DNA from: Nocardioides euryhalodurans
Lineage (GTDB): Bacteria > Actinomycetota > Actinomycetes > Propionibacteriales > Nocardioidaceae
Assembly (NCBI RefSeq): GCF_004564375.1
Contig: NZ_CP038267.1
Span: forward strand, 3,660,501 to 3,724,500
Direction of reading: 5' to 3'
Length of the DNA: 64,000 nucleotides
Below the pieces are notes generated by a model that made no database searches, was not told the origin of the DNA, and worked only from the letters and a program-made list of their open reading frames with translations. Below are positions 10,502-18,876 of this stretch, one piece after another (within the stretch, counting starts at the first letter, position 1; the number at the start of each line of letters is the position of its first letter). The translations under genes and the position numbers were made by a program.

Positions 10502-11860
10502 ATGAGTGAGACTCCCGCCGCGCCCCGTCTGGCCCAGACCTTCGAGGAGGTCGAGGACGCCCTGCTGTCCCGGTGGCCCGAGACGCGCCTCGAGCCGTCG
10601 CTGGACCGGATCCGGGCCTTCACCGAGCTGCTCGGCGACCCGCAGCACGGCTACCCCGTCATCCACCTGACCGGCACCAACGGCAAGACGTCGACGTCCC
10701 GGATGATCGACACGCTGCTGCGCGCGATGGAGCTGCGCACCGGCCGCTTCACCAGCCCCCACGTGGAGCGCATGAGCGAGCGGATCTGCGTGGACGGCCG
10801 GCCGCTGACCGACGAGGAGTTCGTCGAGGCGTTCAACGACGTGGCGCCGTACACCCACCTCGTCGACGGGTCCGAGCCCTATCCGCTGTCGTTCTTCGAG
10901 GCCGTGGTCGGCATGGCGTACGCCGCCTTCGCCGACGCCCCCGTCGACGTGGCCGTCGTCGAGGTCGGCCTCGGCGGCACGTGGGACGCCACCAACGTCG
11001 CCGACGGCACGGTGGCGGTCGTGCTGCCGGTCGCCGTCGACCACGCGAAGCTGCTCGGTGACGCCCCGGCCCAGATCGCCCTCGAGAAGGCGGGGATCAT
11101 CAAGGCCGGCGCCACGGCGGTGCTCGCCGAGCAGCAGCCGGACGTGGCCGAGGTGCTGCTGCAGCGGGCGGCCGAGGTCGGCGCGACGGTGGTCCGCGAG
11201 GGCGTCGACTTCGGCGTGGCCGCCCGGACCGCTGCCGTCGGGGGCCAGATGGTCTCGCTGCAGGGCCTGCGGGCGCGCTACGACGACGTCTTCCTCCCGC
11301 TGCACGGAGCCCACCAGGCCCAGAACGCCGCGGTCGCCCTCGCGGCCGTGGAGGCGTTCGCGGGAGAGAGCCCCCTCGACGACGAGCTGGTGCGCGGCGC
11401 GTTCGCCGAGGTCAGCTCGCCGGGTCGGCTCGAGGTCGTCCGGCGCAGCCCCACGATCGTGCTCGACGCCGCCCACAACCCGCACGGTGCCGCGGCGGCC
11501 GCCGCCGCGCTCGAGGACTCCTTCAGCTTCGAGCCGCTGGTCGGGGTGATGGGCGTGATGGCCGACAAGGACCACACCGGCGTGCTGGCGGCCTTCGAGC
11601 CGCACCTGAGCCACGTCGTCTGCACCCAGAATTCCACCGACCGGGCGCTGCCCGCCGCCGACCTGGCCCGCGCCGCGCGCGAGATCTTCGGCGAGGACCG
11701 GGTCACGGTGGAGCCCAGGCTCGCCGACGCGCTGGATGTGGCCGCGGCGATCGCCGAGCAGGGCGACACCGGCAGCTCGCTCTCCTCCGGCGCGGTGCTC
11801 GTCACCGGCTCGGTGGTGACCGTCGGCGAGGTCCGGGCGATGCTCAGGCGGCGTCCGTGA
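10502..11860 (+). CDS. folC: bifunctional folylpolyglutamate/dihydrofolate synthase
   Basis: Adds glutamate to dihydropteroate and to reduced folates with ATP, keeping folates in the cell. The 452-residue Mur-ligase-type protein shows the P-loop HLTGTNGKTS (about residue 54), the folate-binding TGRFTSPH, the metal/lysine region VDHAKLLG with EKAGIIK, and the C-terminal domain start VLDAAHNPHGA. Its stop overlaps the next start by 4 bp (GTGA), so it is coupled to the DUF4233 gene. Whether it still has the dihydrofolate synthase step cannot be judged from sequence alone. Confidence 0.94.
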   Translation: MSETPAAPRLAQTFEEVEDALLSRWPETRLEPSLDRIRAFTELLGDPQHGYPVIHLTGTNGKTSTSRMIDTLLRAMELRTGRFTSPHVERMSERICVDGRPLTDEEFVEAFNDVAPYTHLVDGSEPYPLSFFEAVVGMAYAAFADAPVDVAVVEVGLGGTWDATNVADGTVAVVLPVAVDHAKLLGDAPAQIALEKAGIIKAGATAVLAEQQPDVAEVLLQRAAEVGATVVREGVDFGVAARTAAVGGQMVSLQGLRARYDDVFLPLHGAHQAQNAAVALAAVEAFAGESPLDDELVRGAFAEVSSPGRLEVVRRSPTIVLDAAHNPHGAAAAAAALEDSFSFEPLVGVMGVMADKDHTGVLAAFEPHLSHVVCTQNSTDRALPAADLARAAREIFGEDRVTVEPRLADALDVAAAIAEQGDTGSSLSSGAVLVTGSVVTVGEVRAMLRRRP

Positions 11861-12252
11861 GCGAGCAGGCCGCGGGTGCGACCCGCTCGCCCCGCCGCGG
11901 CATGTGCGCGGCCGTGCTGGCCCTCGAGGGGATCGTGGTGGCGCTGTCGACGCCCGTCATGGTCGTCGTCTCCGGGGTGTCCCTCGGCACGGCCCTGGCG
12001 GTCGGGCTCGGTGTGGCCGCGGCCTGCCTGGTGCTGGCGGGCATGCTCCGCTCCGAGGCCGCGTACGTCGCCGGCTGGGTCGTGCAGGTCGCCGCGATCG
12101 GCATCGGGGTGGTCGTGCCGATGATGTTCCTCCTCGGGACCGTGTTCGCCCTGCTCTGGGGCACCGCCTTCTTCCTCGGCCGCCGGATCGAGCAGGACCG
12201 CGCCGCCGCGTACGCCGCCTACGAGGCGCGCGACTCCGGCGACCCCGCCTGA
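11857..12252 (+). CDS. DUF4233 membrane protein
   Basis: Small integral membrane protein (131 residues) with four predicted hydrophobic segments (about 17-40, 43-63, 68-88, 90-110) and a charged C-terminus. A DUF4233 protein directly after folC is a conserved actinobacterial arrangement, often followed by ndk; here three genes separate it from ndk. Starts at GTG 11857 overlapping the folC stop. Function unknown. Confidence 0.8.
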   Translation: MSEQAAGATRSPRRGMCAAVLALEGIVVALSTPVMVVVSGVSLGTALAVGLGVAAACLVLAGMLRSEAAYVAGWVVQVAAIGIGVVVPMMFLLGTVFALLWGTAFFLGRRIEQDRAAAYAAYEARDSGDPA

Positions 12253-12260
12253 CCTCACGC

Positions 12261-12351
12261 CGAGATGGGCCCCCGCACCGTTCGAGATGGGCATCCGTGA
12301 CGGCCAGACGGTGACGGACGCCCATGTCGGAGGTTGCTCAGGCCCATCTCG
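12261..12351. repeat. nested palindromic element (REP-like) between convergent genes
   Basis: An outer perfect 10-bp pair, CGAGATGGGC (12261-12270) and GCCCATCTCG (12342-12351), encloses an inner imperfect 16-bp hairpin with arms at 12283-12298 and 12314-12329; the inner left arm again begins CGAGATGGGC. It fills almost the whole gap between a plus-strand stop and a minus-strand stop, so it may be a bidirectional terminator. The repeated core suggests a dispersed palindrome family. Confidence 0.6.
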
Positions 12352-12354
12352 ACG

Positions 12355-13623
12355 TCATGACGGGACAGCGACGGGACGGGCGCGCTCGGCCCGCAGCGCG
12401 GGCAGGTAGAGGAACGCGCCGAGGATGCTGAAGGCGCCGGCGGTCACCATGGCGACCTGCGTGGAGGTCGCGCCGGCGAGCAGGCCGAGCGGCGGGCCGA
12501 GCAGGGCGAAGGAGATGAAGAACACCATCGAGTTCATCGACAGCACCGTCGCCCGGTTGCGCGCCTGCGCCTCGCGGTGGAGCAGCGAGGAGTGCATCGG
12601 CTCACCGGTGCCGTGCAGCCCGTAGGTCAGGAGGTACGCCGCGATCAGCGCGACCGGGCCCGCGACCAGGCCCATCGTGACCGCGCCGAGGCCGTTGAGC
12701 ACCCGGGCGAGGATGGCGGTCCGGGCCACCCCGATCCGGCCGCTCGCGAAGCCCGCCAGGGCTGATCCCAGCGCGAACACGCCCCAGCCGACCGCCGCGA
12801 CCGGTCCCATCAGCGCGCCGGCCTGCTCCTCCCCGCCCACGAGCTCGGCGAGCCGCAGCGGCTGGAAGGTCTCGAACACGACGAGGGCCGCGGTCCAGAA
12901 CACCTCGACGAGCACCAGCGAGAGCAGCACCCGGTTGTGGTGCAGCAGGCTGAAGCCGTCGCGGATCACGCCGGGTGCCTCGCGGGCCGAGACGGCCGCT
13001 CGCCGCAGGCCGGTGGTGTCGACGTGGGTGCGCGGCTCCCTCATCAGCAGCACGATCGCGAGCAGGTAGACCGCGTTGAGCGACACCCAGCAGACCATCG
13101 GGAGCAGCAGGGCGGTGCCGGACGACAGCGGGTGCCAGGCGACCAGGCCGCCCGACACCACCGCGCCGATCGCCATCGAGGCGCCCATCACGGTGCCCTC
13201 GGTGGCCAGGGTCTGGTCGACGTCGGCGCCCGGCTCGGTCGCGTGGACGGTGTCGACGTACCAGGCCTCGAGCGGGCCGGAGTCGAGCGCCCGGAACACG
13301 CCCTGCAGGGCCGCCCCGAGGGCGAACGCCCAGAAGGCCGGTGCCCAGATCAGGACCGCACCCGCGACGATGTTGACGGCCGCGGCCGCGATCAGCACCG
13401 GCCGCCGCCCCAGGGCGTCGGCGAAGCCACCCGTGGGCAGCTCCAGCACGAACACCACGATCCCGGTGAGCGAGAAGGCGAGCAGCGTCTGGGCTACCGT
13501 CAGGCCGCGCTCGACGAACCAGAGCGTGAAGATGCCGACCACGAGCCCGACGGGGAACCAGCGCGCGACCGTCAGCAGCAGGAAGGCGCGCCGGGCCGCT
13601 GCTGGTGAGAGCAGGTCGGACAT
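12355..13623 (-). CDS. MFS transporter (second of a tandem pair)
   Basis: Major facilitator protein, 422 residues, about 12 transmembrane helices, probably an exporter. The motif A equivalent is ELPTGGFADALGRRP (about residues 60-75). ATG 13623 was chosen over an upstream ATG because GGGGGAG precedes it and it aligns with the start of the neighbouring paralogue. It lies 83 bp behind that paralogue, to which it is very similar along the whole length, so the pair arose by tandem duplication. The upstream ArsR-like gene probably controls both. Substrate unknown. Confidence 0.85.
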   Translation of the reverse strand: MSDLLSPAAARRAFLLLTVARWFPVGLVVGIFTLWFVERGLTVAQTLLAFSLTGIVVFVLELPTGGFADALGRRPVLIAAAAVNIVAGAVLIWAPAFWAFALGAALQGVFRALDSGPLEAWYVDTVHATEPGADVDQTLATEGTVMGASMAIGAVVSGGLVAWHPLSSGTALLLPMVCWVSLNAVYLLAIVLLMREPRTHVDTTGLRRAAVSAREAPGVIRDGFSLLHHNRVLLSLVLVEVFWTAALVVFETFQPLRLAELVGGEEQAGALMGPVAAVGWGVFALGSALAGFASGRIGVARTAILARVLNGLGAVTMGLVAGPVALIAAYLLTYGLHGTGEPMHSSLLHREAQARNRATVLSMNSMVFFISFALLGPPLGLLAGATSTQVAMVTAGAFSILGAFLYLPALRAERARPVAVPS

Positions 13624-13706
13624 GGTGGTTCTCCCCCGAGACTGATGGCGCGTGGCCGGCACACCCTAGTGGCGGCCGGTCCCTGCGTACACCCTTCGGT
13701 GGCGGG

Positions 13707-14996
13707 TCAGGTCCCCGGTGCCGGCGCGGGCTCGCCCGCCGGCGCTGGCCGGCGCTGCTCGGCACGCAGCGCCGGCAGGTAGAGGAAGGCCCCGAGGACG
13801 CTGAAGGCGCCTGCGGTGACCATCGCGACCTGGGTGCTGCTGGCCTCGGCGAGCAGGCCCAGCGGGGTCCCGAGGAGCGAGAACGTCGCGAAGAACACCA
13901 TCGACCCCATGGACAGCACCGTCGCCCGGTTGGCGGCGCTCGCCTCACGGTGCAGCAGAGCCGCGTGCATCGGCTCGCCCGTGCCGTGCATGGAGTAGGT
14001 GAAGAGGTACGCCGCGATCAGTGCCACCGGCCCGGCTGCGACACCCATCACGACGGCGCCGAGCCCGTTGAGGACCCGGGCCGCGATTGCGGTCCTCGCG
14101 ACACCGAACCGTCTGCTGCCCAGCCCCGCCAGCGCGGATCCTGCCGCAAAGACCCCCCAGCCCACCGCCGCGACCGGTCCCATCAAGGCGCCGGCCTGTT
14201 CCTCGCCACCGACCAGCTCGGCGAGGCGGATCGGCTGGAAGGTCTCGACCACCACGACTGCGGCGGTCCAGAAGACCTCCACCAGGACCACGCAGCGCAG
14301 CACGCGGTTGCCGCGCAGCAGCCCGAGGCCGTCCCGTACGACGGCCGGGGCCTCCCGCGCCGAGGCGGCCGCGCGTCGTAGACCGGAGGCATCGACGTGG
14401 GTGCGCGCCTCCTTCATCAGGACCACGACCGCGACCAGGTGAAGCACGTTCAGGGACGCCCAGCAGAGCATGGGCAGCAGCAGGGCCGAGGGGCCCGAGA
14501 GGGGATCCCAGGCGATGAGGCCGCCGGAGATCACCGCACCGATCGCCATCGAGACGCCAAGGGCAGTGCCCTGCGCCGCGAGCGTGCCATCGACGTCCGC
14601 ACCCGGCTCGGTGGCGTGGACGCTGTCGACGTACCAGGCTTCGAGCGGGCCGGAGTCGAGCGCCCGGAAGACGCCCTGGAGGGCCGCGGCGACGACGAAG
14701 GACCAGAACGAGTCGGCCACGATCATCACCACACCGGCGATCACGTTGACCACCGCGGAGATGATGAGCATGGGTCGGCGGCCGAAGGCGTCGGCGAACC
14801 CGCTCGTGGGGAGCTCCAGGACGAAGATCACGATCCCCTGCAGGGAGAACGCCAGGAGGGCCTGGGAGATGGTGAGGCCGCGCTCGAGGACCCAGAGGGT
14901 GATCACACCCACCACGAGGCCGACAGGGAACCACCGTGTCAGGGTCAGCAGGAGGAACGTACGCCGGGCAGCGGCGGGGGAGAGGACCTCGCTCAC
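13707..14996 (-). CDS. MFS transporter (first of a tandem pair)
   Basis: Major facilitator protein, 429 residues, about 12 helices, with ELPTSGFADAFGRRP as the motif A loop and a conserved SGPLEAWYVDSVHATEPGADVD loop shared with its paralogue. GTG 14996 overlaps the stop of the upstream regulator by 4 bp and has GGAGG just upstream, so it is translated with the regulator. The family and the local regulator suggest drug or metabolite efflux; the ligand is unknown. Confidence 0.86.
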   Translation of the reverse strand: MSEVLSPAAARRTFLLLTLTRWFPVGLVVGVITLWVLERGLTISQALLAFSLQGIVIFVLELPTSGFADAFGRRPMLIISAVVNVIAGVVMIVADSFWSFVVAAALQGVFRALDSGPLEAWYVDSVHATEPGADVDGTLAAQGTALGVSMAIGAVISGGLIAWDPLSGPSALLLPMLCWASLNVLHLVAVVVLMKEARTHVDASGLRRAAASAREAPAVVRDGLGLLRGNRVLRCVVLVEVFWTAAVVVVETFQPIRLAELVGGEEQAGALMGPVAAVGWGVFAAGSALAGLGSRRFGVARTAIAARVLNGLGAVVMGVAAGPVALIAAYLFTYSMHGTGEPMHAALLHREASAANRATVLSMGSMVFFATFSLLGTPLGLLAEASSTQVAMVTAGAFSVLGAFLYLPALRAEQRRPAPAGEPAPAPGT

Positions 14997-15574
14997 GAGC
15001 CCTCCGGGGCGGGCGGCCGGTCGTCGATGGGCAGGACGTGGGTCCACACCTGCACCCAGCGCGCGTCGGGGTCACCGGCGCCGGCGTCGCGGTAGCTGCG
15101 TACGACCGCCTCGATCTCGTCCCACATCGCACGCGCCTGGGGCGCGGTGACGGTGACGCCGTCGTCGCCGGAGCCGAGCACGTCGCGCCAGGCGGCCGGC
15201 CACTGGTGCTGGAGGTCGGCCCAGCGGTCGACCCGCTCGGCCAGGGTGGACTGGTAGAAGCGCGTCAGCCAGGTGACCGACGCCTCGGCATCGGGATCGC
15301 CGGCGAACTCGCTGGGGGTCCACGCGTGACCGCGGGTCGATGCCTCCCAGATCCGTCGCTTGCCGGCACCGGTGCCGGTGTCGGTGACCAGGCCGACCGA
15401 CTCCAGCTTGCGCAGGTGGTAGCTGGTGGCGCCGGTGTTGGTGTCGAGCCGGCCGGCGAGGTCGGTGGCGGTCGCAGCGCCGTGCAGGCGCAGCTCCAGC
15501 AGCAGCCGGGACCGAAGGGGGTGGGCGAGCGTGTGGAGCGCTGCGGTGTCGAGGTGGAGCAGCTCGTCGGGCAT
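14993..15574 (-). CDS. ArsR-like winged-helix transcriptional regulator
   Basis: 193 residues. The N-terminal winged helix (about 8-75: TLAHPLRSRLLLELRLHG, then TGATSYHLRKLESVGLV) belongs to the ArsR/HTH_20 type that often controls linked MFS genes. There is no metal-binding Cys cluster, so it is not a classical metal sensor; the C-terminal 110 residues probably bind a small ligand or dimerise. The start is set by TAGTGT 6 nt upstream. It leads an operon with two MFS pumps and likely represses its own promoter, which is filled with TGTGCAC repeats. Confidence 0.83.
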   Translation of the reverse strand: MPDELLHLDTAALHTLAHPLRSRLLLELRLHGAATATDLAGRLDTNTGATSYHLRKLESVGLVTDTGTGAGKRRIWEASTRGHAWTPSEFAGDPDAEASVTWLTRFYQSTLAERVDRWADLQHQWPAAWRDVLGSGDDGVTVTAPQARAMWDEIEAVVRSYRDAGAGDPDARWVQVWTHVLPIDDRPPAPEGS

Positions 15575-15580
15575 GGGTGC

Positions 15581-15610
15581 ACACTATCTGTGCATAGATC
15601 TTGTGCACAA
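15581..15610 (-). promoter_or_regulatory. promoter and candidate operator of the ArsR-MFS operon
   Basis: On the minus strand TTGTGC (-35) and TAGTGT (-10) are 18 nt apart and the -10 ends 6 nt before the ATG. Overlaid repeats are TTGTGCACAA, a palindrome covering the -35, and TGCACA-n5-TGTGCA across the -10. This is a natural place for autorepression. Confidence 0.55.
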
Positions 15611-15654
15611 GAGTTTTGCACGACCTGGTCGTGAGCCCGCGTGCGCAGGATCGC

Positions 15655-15660
15655 TAGAGT
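15655..15660 (+). promoter_or_regulatory. -10 box of ndk (leaderless type)
   Basis: TAGAGT ends 7 nt before ATG 15668, back to back with the promoter of the ArsR-like gene. Confidence 0.5.
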
Positions 15661-15667
15661 CCGCGCC

Positions 15668-16099
15668 ATGGCAGACCCCGCAGTCCAGCGCACCCTCGTC
15701 CTCATCAAGCCCGACGGCGTCCGCCGCGGCCTGACCGGCGAGGTGATCCGCCGGATCGAGGCCAAGGGCTACGGCCTGGTCCGGCTGGAGCTGCGGTCGG
15801 CGACGCCCGAGCTGCTGGCCGACCACTACGCCGAGCACCAGGGCAAGCCGTTCTACGAGCCCCTGGTCGAGTTCATGCTCTCGGGTCCGGTCGTGGCCAT
15901 GGTGGTCGAGGGCCAGCGTTGCATCGAGGGCTTCCGCGCCCTCGCCGGCGCGACCGACCCCACCGCGGCGGCTCCCGGCACGATCCGGGGCGACCTCGGC
16001 CGCGACTGGGGGCTGGCCGTGCAGCAGAACCTCGTCCACGGGTCCGACTCGCCCGAGTCCGCCGCCCGCGAGATCGCGATCTGGTTCTCCGACCTCTGA
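15668..16099 (+). CDS. ndk: nucleoside-diphosphate kinase
   Basis: Transfers the gamma phosphate of ATP to other NDPs through a phospho-histidine. The 143-residue protein contains [14 protein letters not shown] at the N-terminus and the active-site region [12 protein letters not shown], in which His (about 120) is phosphorylated. Length and ending (EIAIWFSDL) are normal for the family. In many actinobacteria ndk follows folC and DUF4233; here the ArsR-MFS operon sits between on the other strand. Confidence 0.96.
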   Translation: MADPAVQRTLVLIKPDGVRRGLTGEVIRRIEAKGYGLVRLELRSATPELLADHYAEHQGKPFYEPLVEFMLSGPVVAMVVEGQRCIEGFRALAGATDPTAAAPGTIRGDLGRDWGLAVQQNLVHGSDSPESAAREIAIWFSDL

Positions 16100-16210
16100 C
16101 CCCACCCTTGTCGCGGCCCTGGCGGGGCGGTGGCCGGTGCCTGTGGATCAGCCGTCGTGGGCGCGCGCGGCCGGCCGTGACGCGGCATCCTCCTCGGGAG
16201 AGGAGGGGCC

Positions 16211-16495
16211 GTGGAGCTGAGACCTGATGACCTCCGCGCCGAGGCGCACCGCTGGGACGCGTGCGCGGCCGAGCTCGGGGACGCCCTGGGGCTGCTGGCG
16301 GGCGCGCCGGTGGCGACGCTGGGGGGTGCGGCCCGCGAGGCGGACCAGCTGGTGCGGGCCGCCGAGGACGCGGTGTCCCGGCTGCGCGCGGAGGCGGAGC
16401 GGCTGGTCGACGGGTTGCTCGTGACCGCCCGGTCGGTGACCGACGTCGACGAGGCGGTCGCCGCGGCCGTCGCCCGTCTGGGGAGCGCGGGGTGA
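16211..16495 (+). CDS. small helical protein preceding a DUF1023 hydrolase
   Basis: 94 residues, almost entirely helical, with LRAEAHRWDACAAELGDALG near the N-terminus; the size and the single Trp recall WXG100/EspC-type type VII substrates, but no clear WXG turn is present. GTG 16211 follows AGGAGGGG. It overlaps the DUF1023 gene by 4 bp, so the two are translated together. In actinobacteria such a pair is common and sometimes associated with type VII secretion; no secretion genes are visible here. Confidence 0.65.
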   Translation: MELRPDDLRAEAHRWDACAAELGDALGLLAGAPVATLGGAAREADQLVRAAEDAVSRLRAEAERLVDGLLVTARSVTDVDEAVAAAVARLGSAG

Positions 16496-17709
16496 GCCCA
16501 CCCGCCGCCGGGGTGCACGAGCTGGCCGACCGGCTGCGCGAGGTGGCCGAGGTGCTCGACCGCGCCGTCGGCGACGCCGGGCCGGGACCCGACTGGTGTG
16601 GCGCCGCCGCCGCCGCGTACGCCGTCGCGTCCGCCGCTCTCCGGAGGCGGGTGGCGGGCGTGGCGGCCGTGCTGGAGGAGCTTGCCGGCCGTCTCGTCGC
16701 CGACGCCTCGACAGTCCCCGTCGTGGCGGCGGCGCTCGTCCAGGACCTGCTGCACGCGCGGCTGCTGCTCGCGGTCGAGCGGGACCTGGCCGCACCCGGC
16801 GAGCCGGCGCGCGCCGACCACGCGGCAGCGCTCCGCGACGCGCTCGCGCGCATCGAGGCCACGGTCGACCCGGTCACCGGGCGCCCTGTCGAGGGACACC
16901 TGCTCGCCTACGAGCCGACCGCCTTCGGAGGCGACGGTGCGGTGACGGTGGCCGTCGGCGACCCGGCGACCGCCGACGACGTCGCGGTCGTGGTGCCGGG
17001 GCTCGGGGCCGACGCGTCCTCGGCACCCCGCGAGGTGGCACGCGCCCTCCGCCTCCACGAGGCTGCCCGGTTCCTCGACCCCCACGACGGCAACGCCACC
17101 GTCGCCTGGATCGGGTACGACGCCCCGGACGGCCCGGTCGAGGCGCTGACCGAGCGGCGGGCGGTCGCCGGGGGAGAGCGTCTCGCCGAGGACCTCGACG
17201 ACCTGTTGACGGCACGCCCGGCCGGCCCGGCCCACCTGACCGTCCTCGGGCACAGCTACGGCTCGACCACCGCGGCGCTCGGCGCGTACGGCCCCGGCCT
17301 CGCCGCCGACGACCTGGTGCTCGTCGGCAGCCCCGGTGCGGGCGGTCCGGTGGACCGGGCAGCCGACACCGGCCTGGACCCCGACCGGGTCTGGGTCGCC
17401 CGCAACAGCCACGACCCGGTCGCGGCGCTCGGTGCCGCAGGTCCGCTCGGCCTCGGTGACGACCCCGCCACCGAGGAGTGGGGCGGTCGCAGGATCCGCG
17501 CGGAGTCGACGGAGCCGGCCGACGCGCGGGACGCCCACACCGCCTACTTCGACCACGACGGGGAGTCGCTCCACCACCTGGCGCTCGTGGTCGCCGGCCG
17601 TCACGGCGAGGTCGAGGGGGCCGAGCCCGTGCGCGGGTCCGGGCTGTGGGCCCACGACCCGGAGCTCGACCGGGACCCCGCCTCCCCACCCACCCGTCCG
17701 GTGCGATAA
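16492..17709 (+). CDS. DUF1023 alpha/beta hydrolase
   Basis: 405 residues. The N-terminal helical part (about 1-130) resembles the WXG-like partner upstream. The C-terminal DUF1023 domain has DVAVVVPGLGADAS (about 165), a VAWIGYDAPD stretch, the nucleophile elbow TVLGHSYGSTT (Ser about 250), LVLVGSPGAGG, and RVWVARNSHDPVA, typical of actinobacterial DUF1023 hydrolases. GTG 16492 overlaps the previous stop. No signal peptide is evident. Substrate unknown. The 138-bp gap to mreB holds TACCCT at 17762-17767, a possible mreB -10. Confidence 0.82.
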   Translation: MSPPAAGVHELADRLREVAEVLDRAVGDAGPGPDWCGAAAAAYAVASAALRRRVAGVAAVLEELAGRLVADASTVPVVAAALVQDLLHARLLLAVERDLAAPGEPARADHAAALRDALARIEATVDPVTGRPVEGHLLAYEPTAFGGDGAVTVAVGDPATADDVAVVVPGLGADASSAPREVARALRLHEAARFLDPHDGNATVAWIGYDAPDGPVEALTERRAVAGGERLAEDLDDLLTARPAGPAHLTVLGHSYGSTTAALGAYGPGLAADDLVLVGSPGAGGPVDRAADTGLDPDRVWVARNSHDPVAALGAAGPLGLGDDPATEEWGGRRIRAESTEPADARDAHTAYFDHDGESLHHLALVVAGRHGEVEGAEPVRGSGLWAHDPELDRDPASPPTRPVR

Positions 17710-17847
17710 GAGACCACCGCCGCTCCTGCGTGTCCTCCCCGCCGGAGGCAGCCGCGAAACCTACCCTCGTCGCAGGGTGTCGTGGCCGACCACGGTGCGG
17801 CTCCTCCTTCCCCAGGTACGAACGAGCGAGCGCGAGGCATTCGGGCA

Positions 17848-18876
17848 ATGGCGAACAGCTTCATCGGCCGCGACATGGCGGTGGATCTCGGCACGGCCAA
17901 CACGCTGGTCTACGTCCGCGGCAAGGGCGTGCTCCTCGACGAGCCCAGCGTGGTGGCCCTCAACGACGCGACCGGCGAGATCCTCGCCGTCGGCCACGAG
18001 GCCAAGCGCATGATCGGCCGGACGCCGGACAACATCACCGCCATCCGCCCCCTCAAGGACGGCGTGATCGCCGACTTCGAGGCGACCGAGCAGATGCTGC
18101 GGTTCTTCATCCAGCAGGTGCACCGCCGCCGCTACTTCGCCAAGCCACGGATGGTGGTGTGCGTGCCGAGCGGCATCACGGCCGTCGAGCAGCGTGCCGT
18201 GAAGGAGGCCGGATACCAGGCCGGTGCCCGGCGCGTCTACATCGTCGAGGAGCCCATGGCCGCCGCGATCGGCGCCGGGCTGCCCGTCCACCAGGCGACC
18301 GGCAACATGGTCGTCGACGTGGGCGGCGGCACCACCGAGGTGGCGGTCATCAGCCTCGGCGGCATCGTCACGAGTCTCTCCATCCGCACCGCGGGCGACG
18401 ACCTCGACGCCTCGATCGTCGCGTGGATGAAGAAGGAGTACTCCCTCATGCTCGGCGACCGCACGGCCGAGGAGGTCAAGATGACCCTCGGCTCGGCGTT
18501 CCCGCTGCCCGACGAGCCGGAGGCCGAGATCCGCGGTCGCGACATGGTCTCCGGACTCCCGCGCACGGTCGTGGTCTCCAGCTCCGAGATCCGGCAGGCC
18601 CTCGAGGAGCCGCTCCACGCGATCGTCGACGCCGTCCGCGCCACCCTCGACCAGACGCCGCCCGAGTTGGCCGGCGACATCATGGACCGTGGGATCGTGC
18701 TCACCGGCGGCGGCGCCCTGCTGCGCGGTCTCGACGAGCGGCTGCGCCACGAGACCGGCATGCCGGTCCACGTCGCCGACGACCCGCTGGTGAGCGTCGC
18801 GCTCGGGGCGGGCAAGTGCGTCGAGGAGTTCGAGGCCCTCCAGCAGGTGCTCGTCTCGGAGCCCCGGCGGTACTGA
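17848..18876 (+). CDS. mreB: rod shape-determining protein MreB
   Basis: Actin-like filament protein that guides lateral wall synthesis. 342 residues with the phosphate loops AVDLGTANTLVY (about 10-21) and VVDVGGGTTEVAVI, and the adenosine motif GIVLTGGGALLRGL. ATG 17848 gives the usual MANSFIGRDMAVDLG-like start; the longer upstream frame is not MreB-like. It leads the mreB-mreC-mreD-mrdA-rodA cluster. An mre operon implies lateral or dispersed wall growth or a spore/aerial-wall role in this lineage. Confidence 0.95.
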   Translation: MANSFIGRDMAVDLGTANTLVYVRGKGVLLDEPSVVALNDATGEILAVGHEAKRMIGRTPDNITAIRPLKDGVIADFEATEQMLRFFIQQVHRRRYFAKPRMVVCVPSGITAVEQRAVKEAGYQAGARRVYIVEEPMAAAIGAGLPVHQATGNMVVDVGGGTTEVAVISLGGIVTSLSIRTAGDDLDASIVAWMKKEYSLMLGDRTAEEVKMTLGSAFPLPDEPEAEIRGRDMVSGLPRTVVVSSSEIRQALEEPLHAIVDAVRATLDQTPPELAGDIMDRGIVLTGGGALLRGLDERLRHETGMPVHVADDPLVSVALGAGKCVEEFEALQQVLVSEPRRY

